Shown here piece by piece: positions 7,926-15,549 of a stretch of DNA of 64,000 nt (position 1 is its first letter; each line of letters begins with the position of its first letter). Made by a program: the position numbers and the translations under genes. The notes under the pieces are model-generated. The model was not told where the DNA came from and searched no databases. It saw nothing but the letters and a program-made list of their open reading frames with translations. The DNA is from DASQEH01 sp035633755 (GTDB lineage Bacteria; Actinomycetota; Actinomycetes; Propionibacteriales; Nocardioidaceae): positions 93,364 to 157,363 of the forward strand of contig DASQEH010000095.1 of NCBI GenBank assembly GCA_035633755.1. Direction: 5' to 3'.

Positions 7926-8294
7926 GTGGCACTCAGTCATGCGCAGCGAATGGCCCTGGGCGACTTCGGGGAGCGGCTCGCGTGCCGGCACCTGGTGAGT
8001 AGCGGCTTGGTCGTGCTCGACCGCAACTGGCGCTGCGCCGCGGGAGAGATCGACATCGTCGCGCGCGACGGCGAGGTGGTGGTCGTCTGCGAGGTGAAGA
8101 CGCGCAGCAGCACTCGGTTCGGCACTCCTGCTGAGGCGATCACCTCAGCCAAGGCGACTCGGCTGCACCGGCTGGGACAGCTATGGCTGCGTGCGCACGC
8201 GCACCCGTGGTCAACGCTCCGAGTCGACGTGGTCACCGTCATCAGGCACCGTCGCGGACCCGCCTACGTGGAACAGATCAAAGGGGTCGGTTGA
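7926..8294 (+). CDS. yraN: UPF0102 protein YraN, putative Holliday-junction-resolvase-fold nuclease
   Basis: 122 aa with the restriction-endonuclease-like core. The hydrophobic start ALGDFGERLACRHLVSSG is followed by GEIDIVARDG (Glu41, Asp43) and VVVVCEVKTRSS (Glu56, Lys58), a D-ExK type arrangement. Physiological substrate is unknown. GTG start at 7926 with GGAGGTG just upstream. The 128-bp gap before it shows no gene. It overlaps yifB by the TGATG junction; the conserved yraN-yifB-dprA order suggests DNA uptake or processing. Confidence 0.9.
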   Translation: MALSHAQRMALGDFGERLACRHLVSSGLVVLDRNWRCAAGEIDIVARDGEVVVVCEVKTRSSTRFGTPAEAITSAKATRLHRLGQLWLRAHAHPWSTLRVDVVTVIRHRRGPAYVEQIKGVG

Positions 8295-9874
8295 TGGCGA
8301 CCGGCATCAGCTACGCCGTCGCCCTGGACGGGATCGACGGGCGCGTGGTCACTGTCGAGGCCGACGTCCATGACGGGGTGCCGGGCTGGTCACTGGCCGG
8401 TCTGCCGGACACCTGCGTGAGCGAAGCTCGTGACCGCTGCCGTGCTGCCATCGTCAACAGCGGACAGAAATGGCCGGACCGCCGCATCACCGTGGCGATG
8501 TATCCGGCAGGTGTTCGCAAGGTGGGAAGCCACTACGACCTGTCCATCGCGCTGGCGCTGCTTGTGGCCTCCGGCTCGATGCGCTCAGAGGGCTTGCGCC
8601 GTACGGCCGTGTTCGGCGAGCTGGCGCTCGACGGCCGGGTTCGCGCCGTCCCCGGTGTCCTGCCGGCCGCCCTGGCTGCCGTGAATGCGGGCTTCGAGCG
8701 GGTCATCGTGCCTGCCGCCAACGCCGCTGAGGCGGCTCTCGTCGAAGGTCTGCAGGTGGATCCGGTGAGCTCCCTTCGAGGCTGTATGGCCCTGCTCATG
8801 GGCACCGACCCACCGTCAGAGGCGGAGGTTCCACCGCTGCACGAAGAGGTAGGTGCACCGACCGTACGGCGTCCGCGCGTCGAGGAGCCCGACCTCGCCG
8901 ACGTGCGAGGGCAGGCGCATGCGCGATGGTGCGTCGAGGTGGCAGCTGCCGGTGGACACCATCTGTTCCTCGAGGGCCCACCTGGAGCCGGCAAGACCAT
9001 GCTGGCCGAACGGTTTCCAACGTTGCTGCCCGACCTGGACCTCCGACGGTCCATCGAGGTGAGCAAGATCCATTCGGTGGCGGGCCTGCTGTCTCGCGAC
9101 GAGCCTCGCGTCGTCCGCCCACCGTTCCTGGCGCCGAACCACACCGACACCGTTCCCTCCGTGATCGGAGGCGGCACGAGGCTCATCAAACCCGGGGCCA
9201 TCAGCCTGGCCCACCTCGGTGTTCTGTTCCTGGACGAGGCCCCGGAGTTCAAGCCCACCGTTCACGACGCGCTGCGTCAACCGCTGGAGAGTGGCGAGAT
9301 CTCGATAAGGCGTGCTGACGGTTCGGCGAGGTTTCCGGCGAGCTTCCAACTCGTATGTGCGGCGAACCCGTGCCCGTGCGGGTATGGCTACGGGAAGGGA
9401 CTGATGTGCACCTGCACAGCCGACCGCAAGCGCCGCTACCGAGCCCGCATCAGCGGCCCTGTGCGCGACCGCATCGACGTCGTCCACACCGTGCTTCCTG
9501 TCACGCGCGCCGAGATGCGAGAACGGGTGGGGGAGTCCGGCACCACAGCTGCGGTCGCTGCGCGGGTGTGGGCGGCCCGGCAGCGACAACAGGCACGCTT
9601 CTCGGCGCTTCCCTGGCAGACGAACGGCGAGGTCCCGGGTTACGAGTTCCGTCGGCTCTGCGGCCTGGACTCAGCGTCCGCGGGCCTCATCGAAGACGCC
9701 GTGGGCGGCGGCAGCCTCACGCAAAGAGGGGCCGATCGGGTCGCCCGCCTTGCCTGGACACTCACAGACCTTGCCGGGGAGGACGCTCCGCGGCCAGCCC
9801 ACGTGCTGGAGGCGCTCTACTTGCGGACCGACGGCCTGGTCGGGCGCTGCTTCGGCTCGAGCAGCGTCGCCTGA
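8294..9874 (+). CDS. yifB: YifB/ComM family Mg-chelatase-like AAA+ ATPase
   Basis: 526 aa. The N-terminal ChlI-type domain (GWSLAGLPDTCVSEARDR, MYPAGVRKVGSHYDL) is followed by the AAA+ module with Walker A GPPGAGKT (228-235) and Walker B VLFLDEAPEF (about 310-319). Next come ANPCPCGYG and Arg-finger segments, and a C-terminal domain ending near RSADGLVG-like helices. Relatives such as ComM are hexameric helicases that aid branch migration of donor DNA in transformation. Start ATG 8294 overlaps the yraN stop; an upstream in-frame ATG (8183) lies inside yraN. Adjacent to dprA, which fits a DNA-uptake/recombination role. Confidence 0.92.
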   Translation: MATGISYAVALDGIDGRVVTVEADVHDGVPGWSLAGLPDTCVSEARDRCRAAIVNSGQKWPDRRITVAMYPAGVRKVGSHYDLSIALALLVASGSMRSEGLRRTAVFGELALDGRVRAVPGVLPAALAAVNAGFERVIVPAANAAEAALVEGLQVDPVSSLRGCMALLMGTDPPSEAEVPPLHEEVGAPTVRRPRVEEPDLADVRGQAHARWCVEVAAAGGHHLFLEGPPGAGKTMLAERFPTLLPDLDLRRSIEVSKIHSVAGLLSRDEPRVVRPPFLAPNHTDTVPSVIGGGTRLIKPGAISLAHLGVLFLDEAPEFKPTVHDALRQPLESGEISIRRADGSARFPASFQLVCAANPCPCGYGYGKGLMCTCTADRKRRYRARISGPVRDRIDVVHTVLPVTRAEMRERVGESGTTAAVAARVWAARQRQQARFSALPWQTNGEVPGYEFRRLCGLDSASAGLIEDAVGGGSLTQRGADRVARLAWTLTDLAGEDAPRPAHVLEALYLRTDGLVGRCFGSSSVA

Positions 9875-11035
9875 ATGGACGCCGTGGAAGAGCACGAGAG
9901 ACGGGCCCGGATCGTGCTGAGTGCCATCGTCGAGCCAGGCGATCCCGACGCATGCAGGCTGGTGCGTGAGCACTCGGCCACCGCGCTGCTCCGCAAGCTC
10001 CAGGGAGGGGGGAGACTGACCGCTCCCAAGGTCGCGGCTTGGTCGCATCGCGCTCAGGCGGCCGACTACGACAGCATGGCTCGGGCAGCCGACGGTGTGG
10101 GTGCCCGGTTCGTCTGTCCCGGTGACCCCGAGTGGTGCTCCTCGCTCGATGACCTCGAGATCCTCGAGCAAGATGCGAGGGAGCGGCGCGGCGGAGCTCC
10201 TTTCGGGGTGTGGATTCGCGGAAATGCGGACCTGGCCACCGTGGCACGCCGGTGCATCGCTGTGGTCGGGTCGCGAGCGTCCACGGCGTACGGCGAGCAT
10301 GTCGCCGCCGCGCTTGGGTGTGACGTCGCCGAGCGCGGCTTCACGGTGGTGACCGGTGGGGCGTACGGCATCGATGCGGCCGCACACCGTGCCGCGCTGG
10401 TGCGGCCGGCGCCGACGGTCGCCGTGCTGGCCGGGGGAATCGACATGCTGTCGCCGGCTGGCCACGCCCGGATGCTCGAACGGACGTGTGAGGAGGGCCT
10501 CCTTGTCAGCGAGGCGGCGCCGGGGTCCCATCCCACCAAGTCGCGCTTCTTGGTGCGTAACCGTCTCATTGCTGCTCTGAGCCAGGGGACGGTGGTCGTC
10601 GAGGCCGCGCTCCGCAGCGGAGCGCTCAACACGGCGCGGTGGGGCCTCGAGCTCGGCAGAGCGGTCATGGGGGTGCCCGGGCCGGTGACCTCCATGGCTT
10701 CCGGAGGAGTGCACGAGCTCCTTCGTCAGCCGGCGACGCTGCTGGTGACCGACGCCCGCGAGGTCATCGAGCACGTGTCTCCACTCGGTGAGGGGCTGGC
10801 TCCTCGCAAGTCCGGCGTGGTCCGGCCTCTCGACCTCCTCGGCACACTCAGCCGGCAGGTGCTGGACGCCACGCCCAAGTCGGGGCCGGTCCCGGCGGAG
10901 GCCATCGCTCGCCTCACCGGCCTCAGCACCGTTCAGGTCGTCGAGCAGCTGGACATCCTGGCGGACGCAGGCTTTGTCACCCAACGTCTCGATGGCTGGG
11001 TCCTTGCCCGGCCAGGCCAGGGCACCACAAGGTGA
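9875..11035 (+). CDS. dprA: DNA processing protein DprA
   Basis: 386 aa. An N-terminal helical segment is followed by the Rossmann-like DprA core (CIAVVGSRASTAYGEHVA, VVTGGAYGIDAAAHRAAL, VAVLAGGIDMLSPAGH, SRFLVRNRLIAALSQ, VVEAALRSGALNTARWGLE) and a C-terminal winged-helix domain from about residue 305 (GPVPAEAIARLTGLSTVQVVEQL). DprA binds single-stranded DNA and loads RecA during transformation. ATG 9875 directly follows the yifB stop with no clear ribosome site, so translational coupling is likely. Confidence 0.94.
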   Translation: MDAVEEHERRARIVLSAIVEPGDPDACRLVREHSATALLRKLQGGGRLTAPKVAAWSHRAQAADYDSMARAADGVGARFVCPGDPEWCSSLDDLEILEQDARERRGGAPFGVWIRGNADLATVARRCIAVVGSRASTAYGEHVAAALGCDVAERGFTVVTGGAYGIDAAAHRAALVRPAPTVAVLAGGIDMLSPAGHARMLERTCEEGLLVSEAAPGSHPTKSRFLVRNRLIAALSQGTVVVEAALRSGALNTARWGLELGRAVMGVPGPVTSMASGGVHELLRQPATLLVTDAREVIEHVSPLGEGLAPRKSGVVRPLDLLGTLSRQVLDATPKSGPVPAEAIARLTGLSTVQVVEQLDILADAGFVTQRLDGWVLARPGQGTTR

Positions 11036-11370
11036 GCGGTGACGCGAAACGATGAAAACGAGCCGGCGTCGGCCGCTATTGCTGTGTGGCCAGGCGAGCC
11101 TGCGGCTGTTCGTCCCGTCAGGCTCGGGAGCCCTCTGCTTTCCGTCCGGCGTCGGCGGATCATTCCTGTTCTGTCCGTCCGGCCGACGCGGGCCATCCCT
11201 GGGCTCTCTGTCCGGCCGAGGCGGGGGGCATCCCTGGGCTCTCTGTCCGGCCGGGTCGGGTCATCCTGGGCTCCGTCCGGTGCGGAACGGGCCAACCCCG
11301 GTTGGGCGTTCGCCGGGAGCGACACGGGCGCCCTCCCGGGCAGGACCGGTTGGTGCTGACAGCATCAGGT
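11036..11370. other. 335-bp dprA-xerC spacer
   Basis: Occupied mostly by the degenerate 33-bp direct-repeat array (11112-11290). A short GTG-started frame (11039-11359) crosses it but breaks repeat phase after the third unit and resembles nothing I recognise, so I do not call it a gene. No clear promoter was found. Confidence 0.55.
11112..11290. repeat. Degenerate tandem array of about six 30-35 bp units
   Basis: GTCCGG recurs at 11144, 11177, 11210, 11245 and 11275 (spacings 33, 33, 35, 30), with a more diverged unit starting near 11112. Best units read GTCCGGCCGACGCGGGCC then ATCCCTGGGCTCTCT. Units abut without unique spacers. The array fills the gap between dprA and xerC. Confidence 0.8.
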
Positions 11371-12303
11371 ATGCCGTCCGCCGCACCCGGTCTACCGCCG
11401 GACCTCGACGAGATCGTCGCTGCCTACCGGCGCTCCATGGAGTCCGAGCGCAACCTCGCGCCCCATACGGTGCGTGCCTACCTCGGCGACGTGACGGACT
11501 TGCTGCAGCACGCCTCCCGGCTGGGGTGCAGACAGCTGGGCGACCTTGAGCTAGCCCACCTGCGGAGCTGGCTCGCCCGGCAGCGAAGCCTGGGCAGGTC
11601 GCGCACCACCCTCGCGCGGCGAGCGGCTGCGGCGCGGGTCTTCACCGCCTGGGCGACCTCAACCGGCCGGTTGACGGTGGACCCAGGGGCTCTGCTGGGC
11701 AGCCCTCGACCACACCGGACGCTCCCCGAGGTCTTGTCCGATGCCGAGATCCGAGAACTGCTCGACGCTGCGGCGTCCCGTGCGCAGGACGGCAGCGCCA
11801 TCGGCCTGCGTGACGTCGCCATGGTGGAACTGTTGTATGCGACCGGGATGCGCGTAGGTGAGCTCACGGCCTGCGATGTCGACGACCTGGACCGCGAACG
11901 TCGCGTCATTAGAGTGCTGGGCAAGGGGCGCAAGGAGCGCTCGGTCCCGTACGGCGTCCCGGCGGGCCGCGCCGTGGACGACTGGTTGGAGCACGGACGA
12001 CCTGAGCTTGCCGCGCCGAGCAGCGGTGCTGCGATGTTTCTCGGCGTCCGCGGCGGCCGGGTGGATCAGCGAACAGTGCGCAGGGTGGTGCATGCCCGGT
12101 TGGTCGACGTGGAAGGAGCCCCCGACATGGGGCCGCACGGGCTGCGCCACACCGCAGCCACGCATCTCCTCGAGGGAGGGGCCGACCTACGAGCGGTGCA
12201 GGAGATCTTGGGGCATGCGTCTCTCGCCACCACGCAGCTGTACACGCATGTCTCGACGGAACGGCTTCGCGCCGCGTACCGCCAGGCTCATCCGCGGGCC
12301 TAG
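11371..12303 (+). CDS. xerC: Tyrosine recombinase XerC
   Basis: 310 aa. N-terminal SAM-like DNA-binding domain (about 10-100), then the catalytic domain with Arg161 (TGMRVGEL), Lys185 (LGKGRKER), His256-x-x-Arg259 (HGLRH), His282 (LGHASLATTQ) and nucleophile Tyr291 (LYTHV). Length and the dprA-neighbouring position match chromosomal XerC, which resolves chromosome dimers at dif with XerD, rather than a phage integrase. ATG 11371 is chosen; the longer frame upstream only translates the repeat array. The stop shares a CTAG tetranucleotide with the convergent M23 gene. Confidence 0.9.
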   Translation: MPSAAPGLPPDLDEIVAAYRRSMESERNLAPHTVRAYLGDVTDLLQHASRLGCRQLGDLELAHLRSWLARQRSLGRSRTTLARRAAAARVFTAWATSTGRLTVDPGALLGSPRPHRTLPEVLSDAEIRELLDAAASRAQDGSAIGLRDVAMVELLYATGMRVGELTACDVDDLDRERRVIRVLGKGRKERSVPYGVPAGRAVDDWLEHGRPELAAPSSGAAMFLGVRGGRVDQRTVRRVVHARLVDVEGAPDMGPHGLRHTAATHLLEGGADLRAVQEILGHASLATTQLYTHVSTERLRAAYRQAHPRA

Positions 12304-13079
12304 ATACCGCGGAGCGCAGTGAGCAAGGACGCGACGACGCGTGCCACCGCGTTGGCAACGCCGCTCTGGACCGAGCGCAGAGCCGCTCTGGTGCTCGAGA
12401 GTCCTCCCGGATCGGGAGCCAGGTGGCGTGGCTCAGCACCCGAAGGCCAGGCACCTGTGGGGTTCGGCGGCACGAGTGGCTCCCCAAGGAGTCGTGGACC
12501 CTCGTTGGCGGCGCCGTCGGCGTCCGGCCGGAGGAGCCACCCTGCGGGGTCGGTGGCCTGGCTGCTCCCATCCAGTGGCTTCAGGACCACGCGTTGCGGC
12601 CCGAGAATCGTCAGCGGATCGACGTAGATGTCCCCGCGGCGCACGCCGAGGTGCAGACATGCCTGTGGAGCGCAATGCGACCCGACTGCCTGGAGCAAGC
12701 CGACGAGCTCACCGGCAGCCACCGTTTGGTCAACGTGCACCGCCGCCGTCACCGGCTGGTACGTCGATCGCAAAGACCCGTGGTGGACCACCACCACCCC
12801 TCGTCCAGCGATCACCCCCGCGTAGGTGACCCGCCCCGTCCCCACCGCCCGCACCGGCTGGAGAGGGGTGCCTCGCAGGTCAACGCCTCGGTGCCCGGCG
12901 GACCACGACTCGACCGGAGGCTCGAATGCCCGGGCCACCGCCGGCCGGGGATGCAGGGGCCACTGCCAGCGGCGTTGAGCCTCAGCGGACACAGCGCCGA
13001 CTGGCCCGACCAGGCCGATGGTTGTCACTGCCATCAGGACGAGCCGGGCGCGGGCTCGCCCCGCACGACGAAGCTTCAT
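12300..13079 (-). CDS. Secreted M23 (LytM-like) peptidase-family protein
   Basis: 259 aa with an N-terminal signal peptide (RRAGRARARL then a hydrophobic stretch to about residue 33). The M23 domain has metal motif HRGVDL (His63, Asp67) and a later VVVVHHGSLRSTY. The usual final HxH metal motif reads CLHLGV (Cys141, His143), so one His is replaced by Cys; this variant recurs in this actinobacterial family. The C-terminal third (about 165-259) is a Pro/Gly-rich region of unknown role. It may be a divergent endopeptidase or a non-catalytic LytM factor acting on peptidoglycan. Convergent with xerC. Confidence 0.82.
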   Translation of the reverse strand: MKLRRAGRARARLVLMAVTTIGLVGPVGAVSAEAQRRWQWPLHPRPAVARAFEPPVESWSAGHRGVDLRGTPLQPVRAVGTGRVTYAGVIAGRGVVVVHHGSLRSTYQPVTAAVHVDQTVAAGELVGLLQAVGSHCAPQACLHLGVRRGDIYVDPLTILGPQRVVLKPLDGSSQATDPAGWLLRPDADGAANEGPRLLGEPLVPPNPTGAWPSGAEPRHLAPDPGGLSSTRAALRSVQSGVANAVARVVASLLTALRGI

Positions 13080-13124
13080 CTACCCATGGTCGGCCTCTGG
13101 CACACGAACGAACCTGCGGGCTTC

Positions 13125-13146
13125 GTGACGTGTGAGGCCACGTCAC
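13125..13146. promoter_or_regulatory. Inverted repeat GTGACGTG-N6-CACGTCAC
   Basis: Perfect 8-bp arms around TGAGGC, upstream of both the M23 gene and rpsB. The half-site GTGACGT/ACGTCAC also forms the palindrome at 2000-2009 in the rpsP leader. It could be a protein-binding site; no regulator is known. Confidence 0.4.
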
Positions 13147-13181
13147 TGGTGCCCGTGTTTGTGGACGGCGTCCCGGAGCGG

Positions 13182-13211
13182 TTCGATCTCGCGGCCCCGT
13201 TCCACTACACT
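13182..13211 (+). promoter_or_regulatory. Candidate rpsB promoter
   Basis: TTCGAT (13182-13187), 18-bp spacer, TACACT (13206-13211). The -10 fits the TAnnnT pattern. A start near 13218 would put the first leader hairpin (13220-13239) at the 5' end of the transcript, as at rpsP and rplS. Confidence 0.45.
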
Positions 13212-13219
13212 GGCGTCAG

Positions 13220-13426
13220 CGACCTGATCCGTCAGGTCGACTTCGCACGCCCACCATCGCAGCCTCGTTGCGGGCATGTGCCTCGGTCTCGTCCGAGGGC
13301 CCAGGTCACGACCTGAGCCACCGGCGAGCGGCACGTGCGTGAGCGTCAGGGTCTTGACACCGTCGAGACGACAAACCGCACCGCGGCGCCTCCGTGCGCC
13401 GCAGACCCGGCGCCTGGACCGGCGCC
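13220..13426 (+). promoter_or_regulatory. Structured rpsB leader with two mutually exclusive pairings
   Basis: Hairpin 1: CGACCTGA (13220-13227) pairs with TCAGGTCG (13232-13239) around a TCCG loop. Hairpin 2: CCTCGG/CCGAGG (13281-13298). CGACCTGA recurs exactly at 13309-13316 and could pair with 13232-13239 instead, or form CAGGTC/GACCTG with 13302-13307. A last stem GGCGCC/GGCGCC (13409-13426) abuts the Shine-Dalgarno AAGGAGGA (13427-13434). This is the layout expected of a switchable or autoregulated ribosomal-protein leader; it is an inference from complementarity only. Confidence 0.45.
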
Positions 13427-13438
13427 AAGGAGGAAGCC

Positions 13439-14584
13439 ATGGCCGTCGTGACCATGCGCCAGCTGCTCGAGAGCGGCGTCCACTTCGGGCACCAGACCCG
13501 TCGCTGGAACCCGAAGATGAAGCGATTCATCATGACCGAGCGCAACGGCATCTACATCATCGACCTGCAGCAGTCGCTCGCCTATATCGACCGCGGATAC
13601 GCCTTCATCAAGGGCGCCGTAGCCTCTGGCGGCAATGTCTTGTTCGTCGGTACGAAGAAGCAGGCCCAGGAGGCCATCTCCGAGCAGGCAAAGCGCGTTG
13701 GCATGCCGTTCGTCAACCAGCGCTGGCTCGGCGGGATGCTGACGAACTTCCAGACCGTCCACCAGCGGATCCTGCGGTTGAAGGAGCTGGAGGAGGTCGA
13801 CTTCGACGATGTCGCCGGCTCCAGCAGGACCAAGAAGGAACTGCTGCAGATGCGGCGCGAGAAGGACAAGCTTGACCGCACCCTCGGCGGTATCCGCGAC
13901 ATGGGTAGGGTGCCGGCGGCCATCTGGATCGTGGACACCAACAAGGAACACCTTGCCGTCGACGAGGCCCGTAAGCTGGGCATCCCGATCGTCGCGATCT
14001 TGGACAGCAACTGCGACCCGGACATGGTCGACTTCCCGATCCCCGGGAACGACGACGCCATCCGGTCGGTGACCTTGCTCACGCGCATCGTGGCCGACGC
14101 CGTCGCCGACGGCTTGATGGCGCGTGCAGGGGTGAAGAGTGGCGATGAGGCGACTGGCGAGGAGCTCGGCGCTGAGGAGCCGTTGGCCGAGTGGGAGCGA
14201 GAGCTGCTGGGGCGCCAAGCCGAGGAAGTAGCAGCCCAAGCCGCTGCTGTGTCAGCGGCGAGCGCTGAGCCCTCCTCAGCCGAGCCACCGCCGGTCGACC
14301 CAGCGCTGACGTCGCCTCCGGTTGAAGCCGCCACCACGCCTCCCGCCAATGTCGCCGCGACACCACCGGCGGACACAACGCCGGCCACGTCCGGGGCCGC
14401 CGGTGCACCGGCCGACACCGCCGGAGCTGGTGAGGAGCCGGCTGCCCCAGCGGCCGCGGAACCTGCTACGGCAGGCGGCGAGCCGGTTCCCGACGACGTC
14501 GGCGCGGGATCGCCCGACGTTGTCACCACGGGCGGCGAACCGGTCCCCCCGCTTGGCGGCGACGACAGCGCTGACCGGGCTTGA
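13439..14584 (+). CDS. rpsB: 30S ribosomal protein S2 with a long C-terminal extension
   Basis: S2 core in residues 1-250: AVVTMRQLLESGVHFGHQT, RWNPKMKRFI, YAFIKGAVASGGNVLFVG, RWLGGMLTNFQT, GRVPAAIWIVDTNKE and DFPIPGNDDAIRS. The product is 381 aa, against 230-300 for most S2, because of an Ala/Pro/Glu-rich tail from about residue 270. ATG 13439 has AAGGAGG six bases upstream; an upstream in-frame ATG at 13394 lies in the leader. It heads the rpsB-tsf unit conserved across bacteria. Confidence 0.95.
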   Translation: MAVVTMRQLLESGVHFGHQTRRWNPKMKRFIMTERNGIYIIDLQQSLAYIDRGYAFIKGAVASGGNVLFVGTKKQAQEAISEQAKRVGMPFVNQRWLGGMLTNFQTVHQRILRLKELEEVDFDDVAGSSRTKKELLQMRREKDKLDRTLGGIRDMGRVPAAIWIVDTNKEHLAVDEARKLGIPIVAILDSNCDPDMVDFPIPGNDDAIRSVTLLTRIVADAVADGLMARAGVKSGDEATGEELGAEEPLAEWERELLGRQAEEVAAQAAAVSAASAEPSSAEPPPVDPALTSPPVEAATTPPANVAATPPADTTPATSGAAGAPADTAGAGEEPAAPAAAEPATAGGEPVPDDVGAGSPDVVTTGGEPVPPLGGDDSADRA

Positions 14585-14590
14585 ACCGCT

Positions 14591-14654
14591 CGGGCCTGAT
14601 CGGCCCGGCACCCGCCCCCTACCGACGACGGGGTCGACCGCTGCTCTGCAGCGG
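14591..14654 (+). terminator. Two hairpins in the rpsB-tsf gap, possible partial terminator
   Basis: CGGGCC/GGCCCG (14591-14607, 5-nt loop) and CCGCTGC/GCAGCGG (14638-14654, 3-nt loop). There is no U-tract. Their place between rpsB and tsf fits attenuation that makes more S2 than EF-Ts, as known in E. coli; here it is inference. Confidence 0.4.
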
Positions 14655-14683
14655 CCAGCCCCGAACTGCGAGAACGGATGACT

Positions 14684-15502
14684 ATGGCTATCACTGCCGC
14701 TGACGTGAAGAAGCTTCGCGACGCCACTGGTGCAGGCATGCTCGACTGCAAGAAGGCACTGGAGCAGGCAGAGGGAGACTTCGACAAGGCCATCGAGGTG
14801 CTGCGCATCAACGGAGCCGCCAAGGCCGCCAAGCGCGGCGCTGAGCGAACCGCCTCGGCGGGCCTGATTGCCAGCGCTGGTGGCGCCCTGGTCGAGCTGA
14901 ACTGCGAGACAGACTTCGTGGCCAAGTCCGAGGCGTTCATCGAGCTCGCCAACGAGATCGTGCAGGCGGCGGACGCGTCCAAGGCTGCTGACGTCGAGGG
15001 GCTCAAGGCGGCGACCACGTCGAAGGGCCGCACTGTCGCCGAGGCAGTCGAGGCGTTGGCAGCGGTCATCGGCGAGAAGATCGAGCTTGGCCGGTTCACG
15101 TACTTCGACGGCTCGACGGTGGCATACATGCACCGCCGGTCGAGTGACCTGCCCCCTGCGGTGGGTGTTCTGGTGGCCTTCGAAGGAGACAACGAGCAAG
15201 CTGCCCGCGGGGCCGCCATGCAGATCGCGGCGATGCGTCCGCAGTTCGTCTCCCGCGACGACGTCCCCGCCGACGTCATCACCAAGGAGCGCGAGATCGC
15301 CGAGGCGACCGCGCGCGAGGAAGGCAAGCCCGACCAAGCGGTGCCGCGCATCGTCGAGGGCCGCCTCAACGGCTTCTTCAAGGACGTGGTCCTGCTGGAG
15401 CAGCCTTCGGTGCAGGACGCCAAGAAGTCGGTCAAGTCAGTCCTCGACGAGGGCGGTGTGAAGGTCACGAGCTTCGCCCGCTTCGAGGTTGGCCGGTCCT
15501 AA
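14684..15502 (+). CDS. tsf: Elongation factor Ts
   Basis: About 272 aa. N-terminal UBA-like domain (AITAADVKKLRDATGAGM, LDCKKALEQAEGDFDKA) and the core with VELNCETDFVAKSEAF and a second half-repeat ending VTSFARFEVG. It recycles EF-Tu from the GDP to the GTP form. ATG 14684 gives the family N-terminus MAITAADVK; ATG 14678, two codons earlier, is equally open, and the ribosome site GAGAACGG is better spaced for 14684. pyrH and frr follow. Confidence 0.95.
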   Translation: MAITAADVKKLRDATGAGMLDCKKALEQAEGDFDKAIEVLRINGAAKAAKRGAERTASAGLIASAGGALVELNCETDFVAKSEAFIELANEIVQAADASKAADVEGLKAATTSKGRTVAEAVEALAAVIGEKIELGRFTYFDGSTVAYMHRRSSDLPPAVGVLVAFEGDNEQAARGAAMQIAAMRPQFVSRDDVPADVITKEREIAEATAREEGKPDQAVPRIVEGRLNGFFKDVVLLEQPSVQDAKKSVKSVLDEGGVKVTSFARFEVGRS

Positions 15503-15549
15503 GGCCGCTGATCTCCGTCGTCAGTCGAATGCCTGAGGAGGCCCGCAAC

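Larger units (their letters stand above)
13080..13438. other. Divergent 359-bp control region between the M23 gene and rpsB
   Basis: It holds an 8-bp-arm inverted repeat (13125-13146), a candidate rpsB promoter (13182-13211), and a highly structured rpsB leader (13220-13426). No reading frame was supported. Details are given in the separate entries. Confidence 0.6.

Noticed and set aside
11112..11290. Possible CRISPR array
   Set aside because: Units abut directly and diverge; there are no unique spacers and no cas genes nearby.
11039..11359. 107-aa ORF over the dprA-xerC repeat array, with 11-residue repeats
   Set aside because: Repeat spacing leaves frame after three units, the other frames are equally open, and no family is recognisable; more likely a repeat artefact.
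11371..12303. Phage or integrative-element integrase
   Set aside because: Length, motifs and dprA-adjacent position are those of chromosomal XerC; no att repeats, tRNA or mobile cargo nearby.
13351..13382. TTGACA box at 13354 as an rpsB promoter
   Set aside because: No -10 at suitable spacing downstream; the box lies inside the structured leader.
13582..15468. 628-codon minus-strand frame across rpsB and tsf
   Set aside because: Lies opposite two essential genes and translates to Ser/Ala-rich low-complexity sequence.
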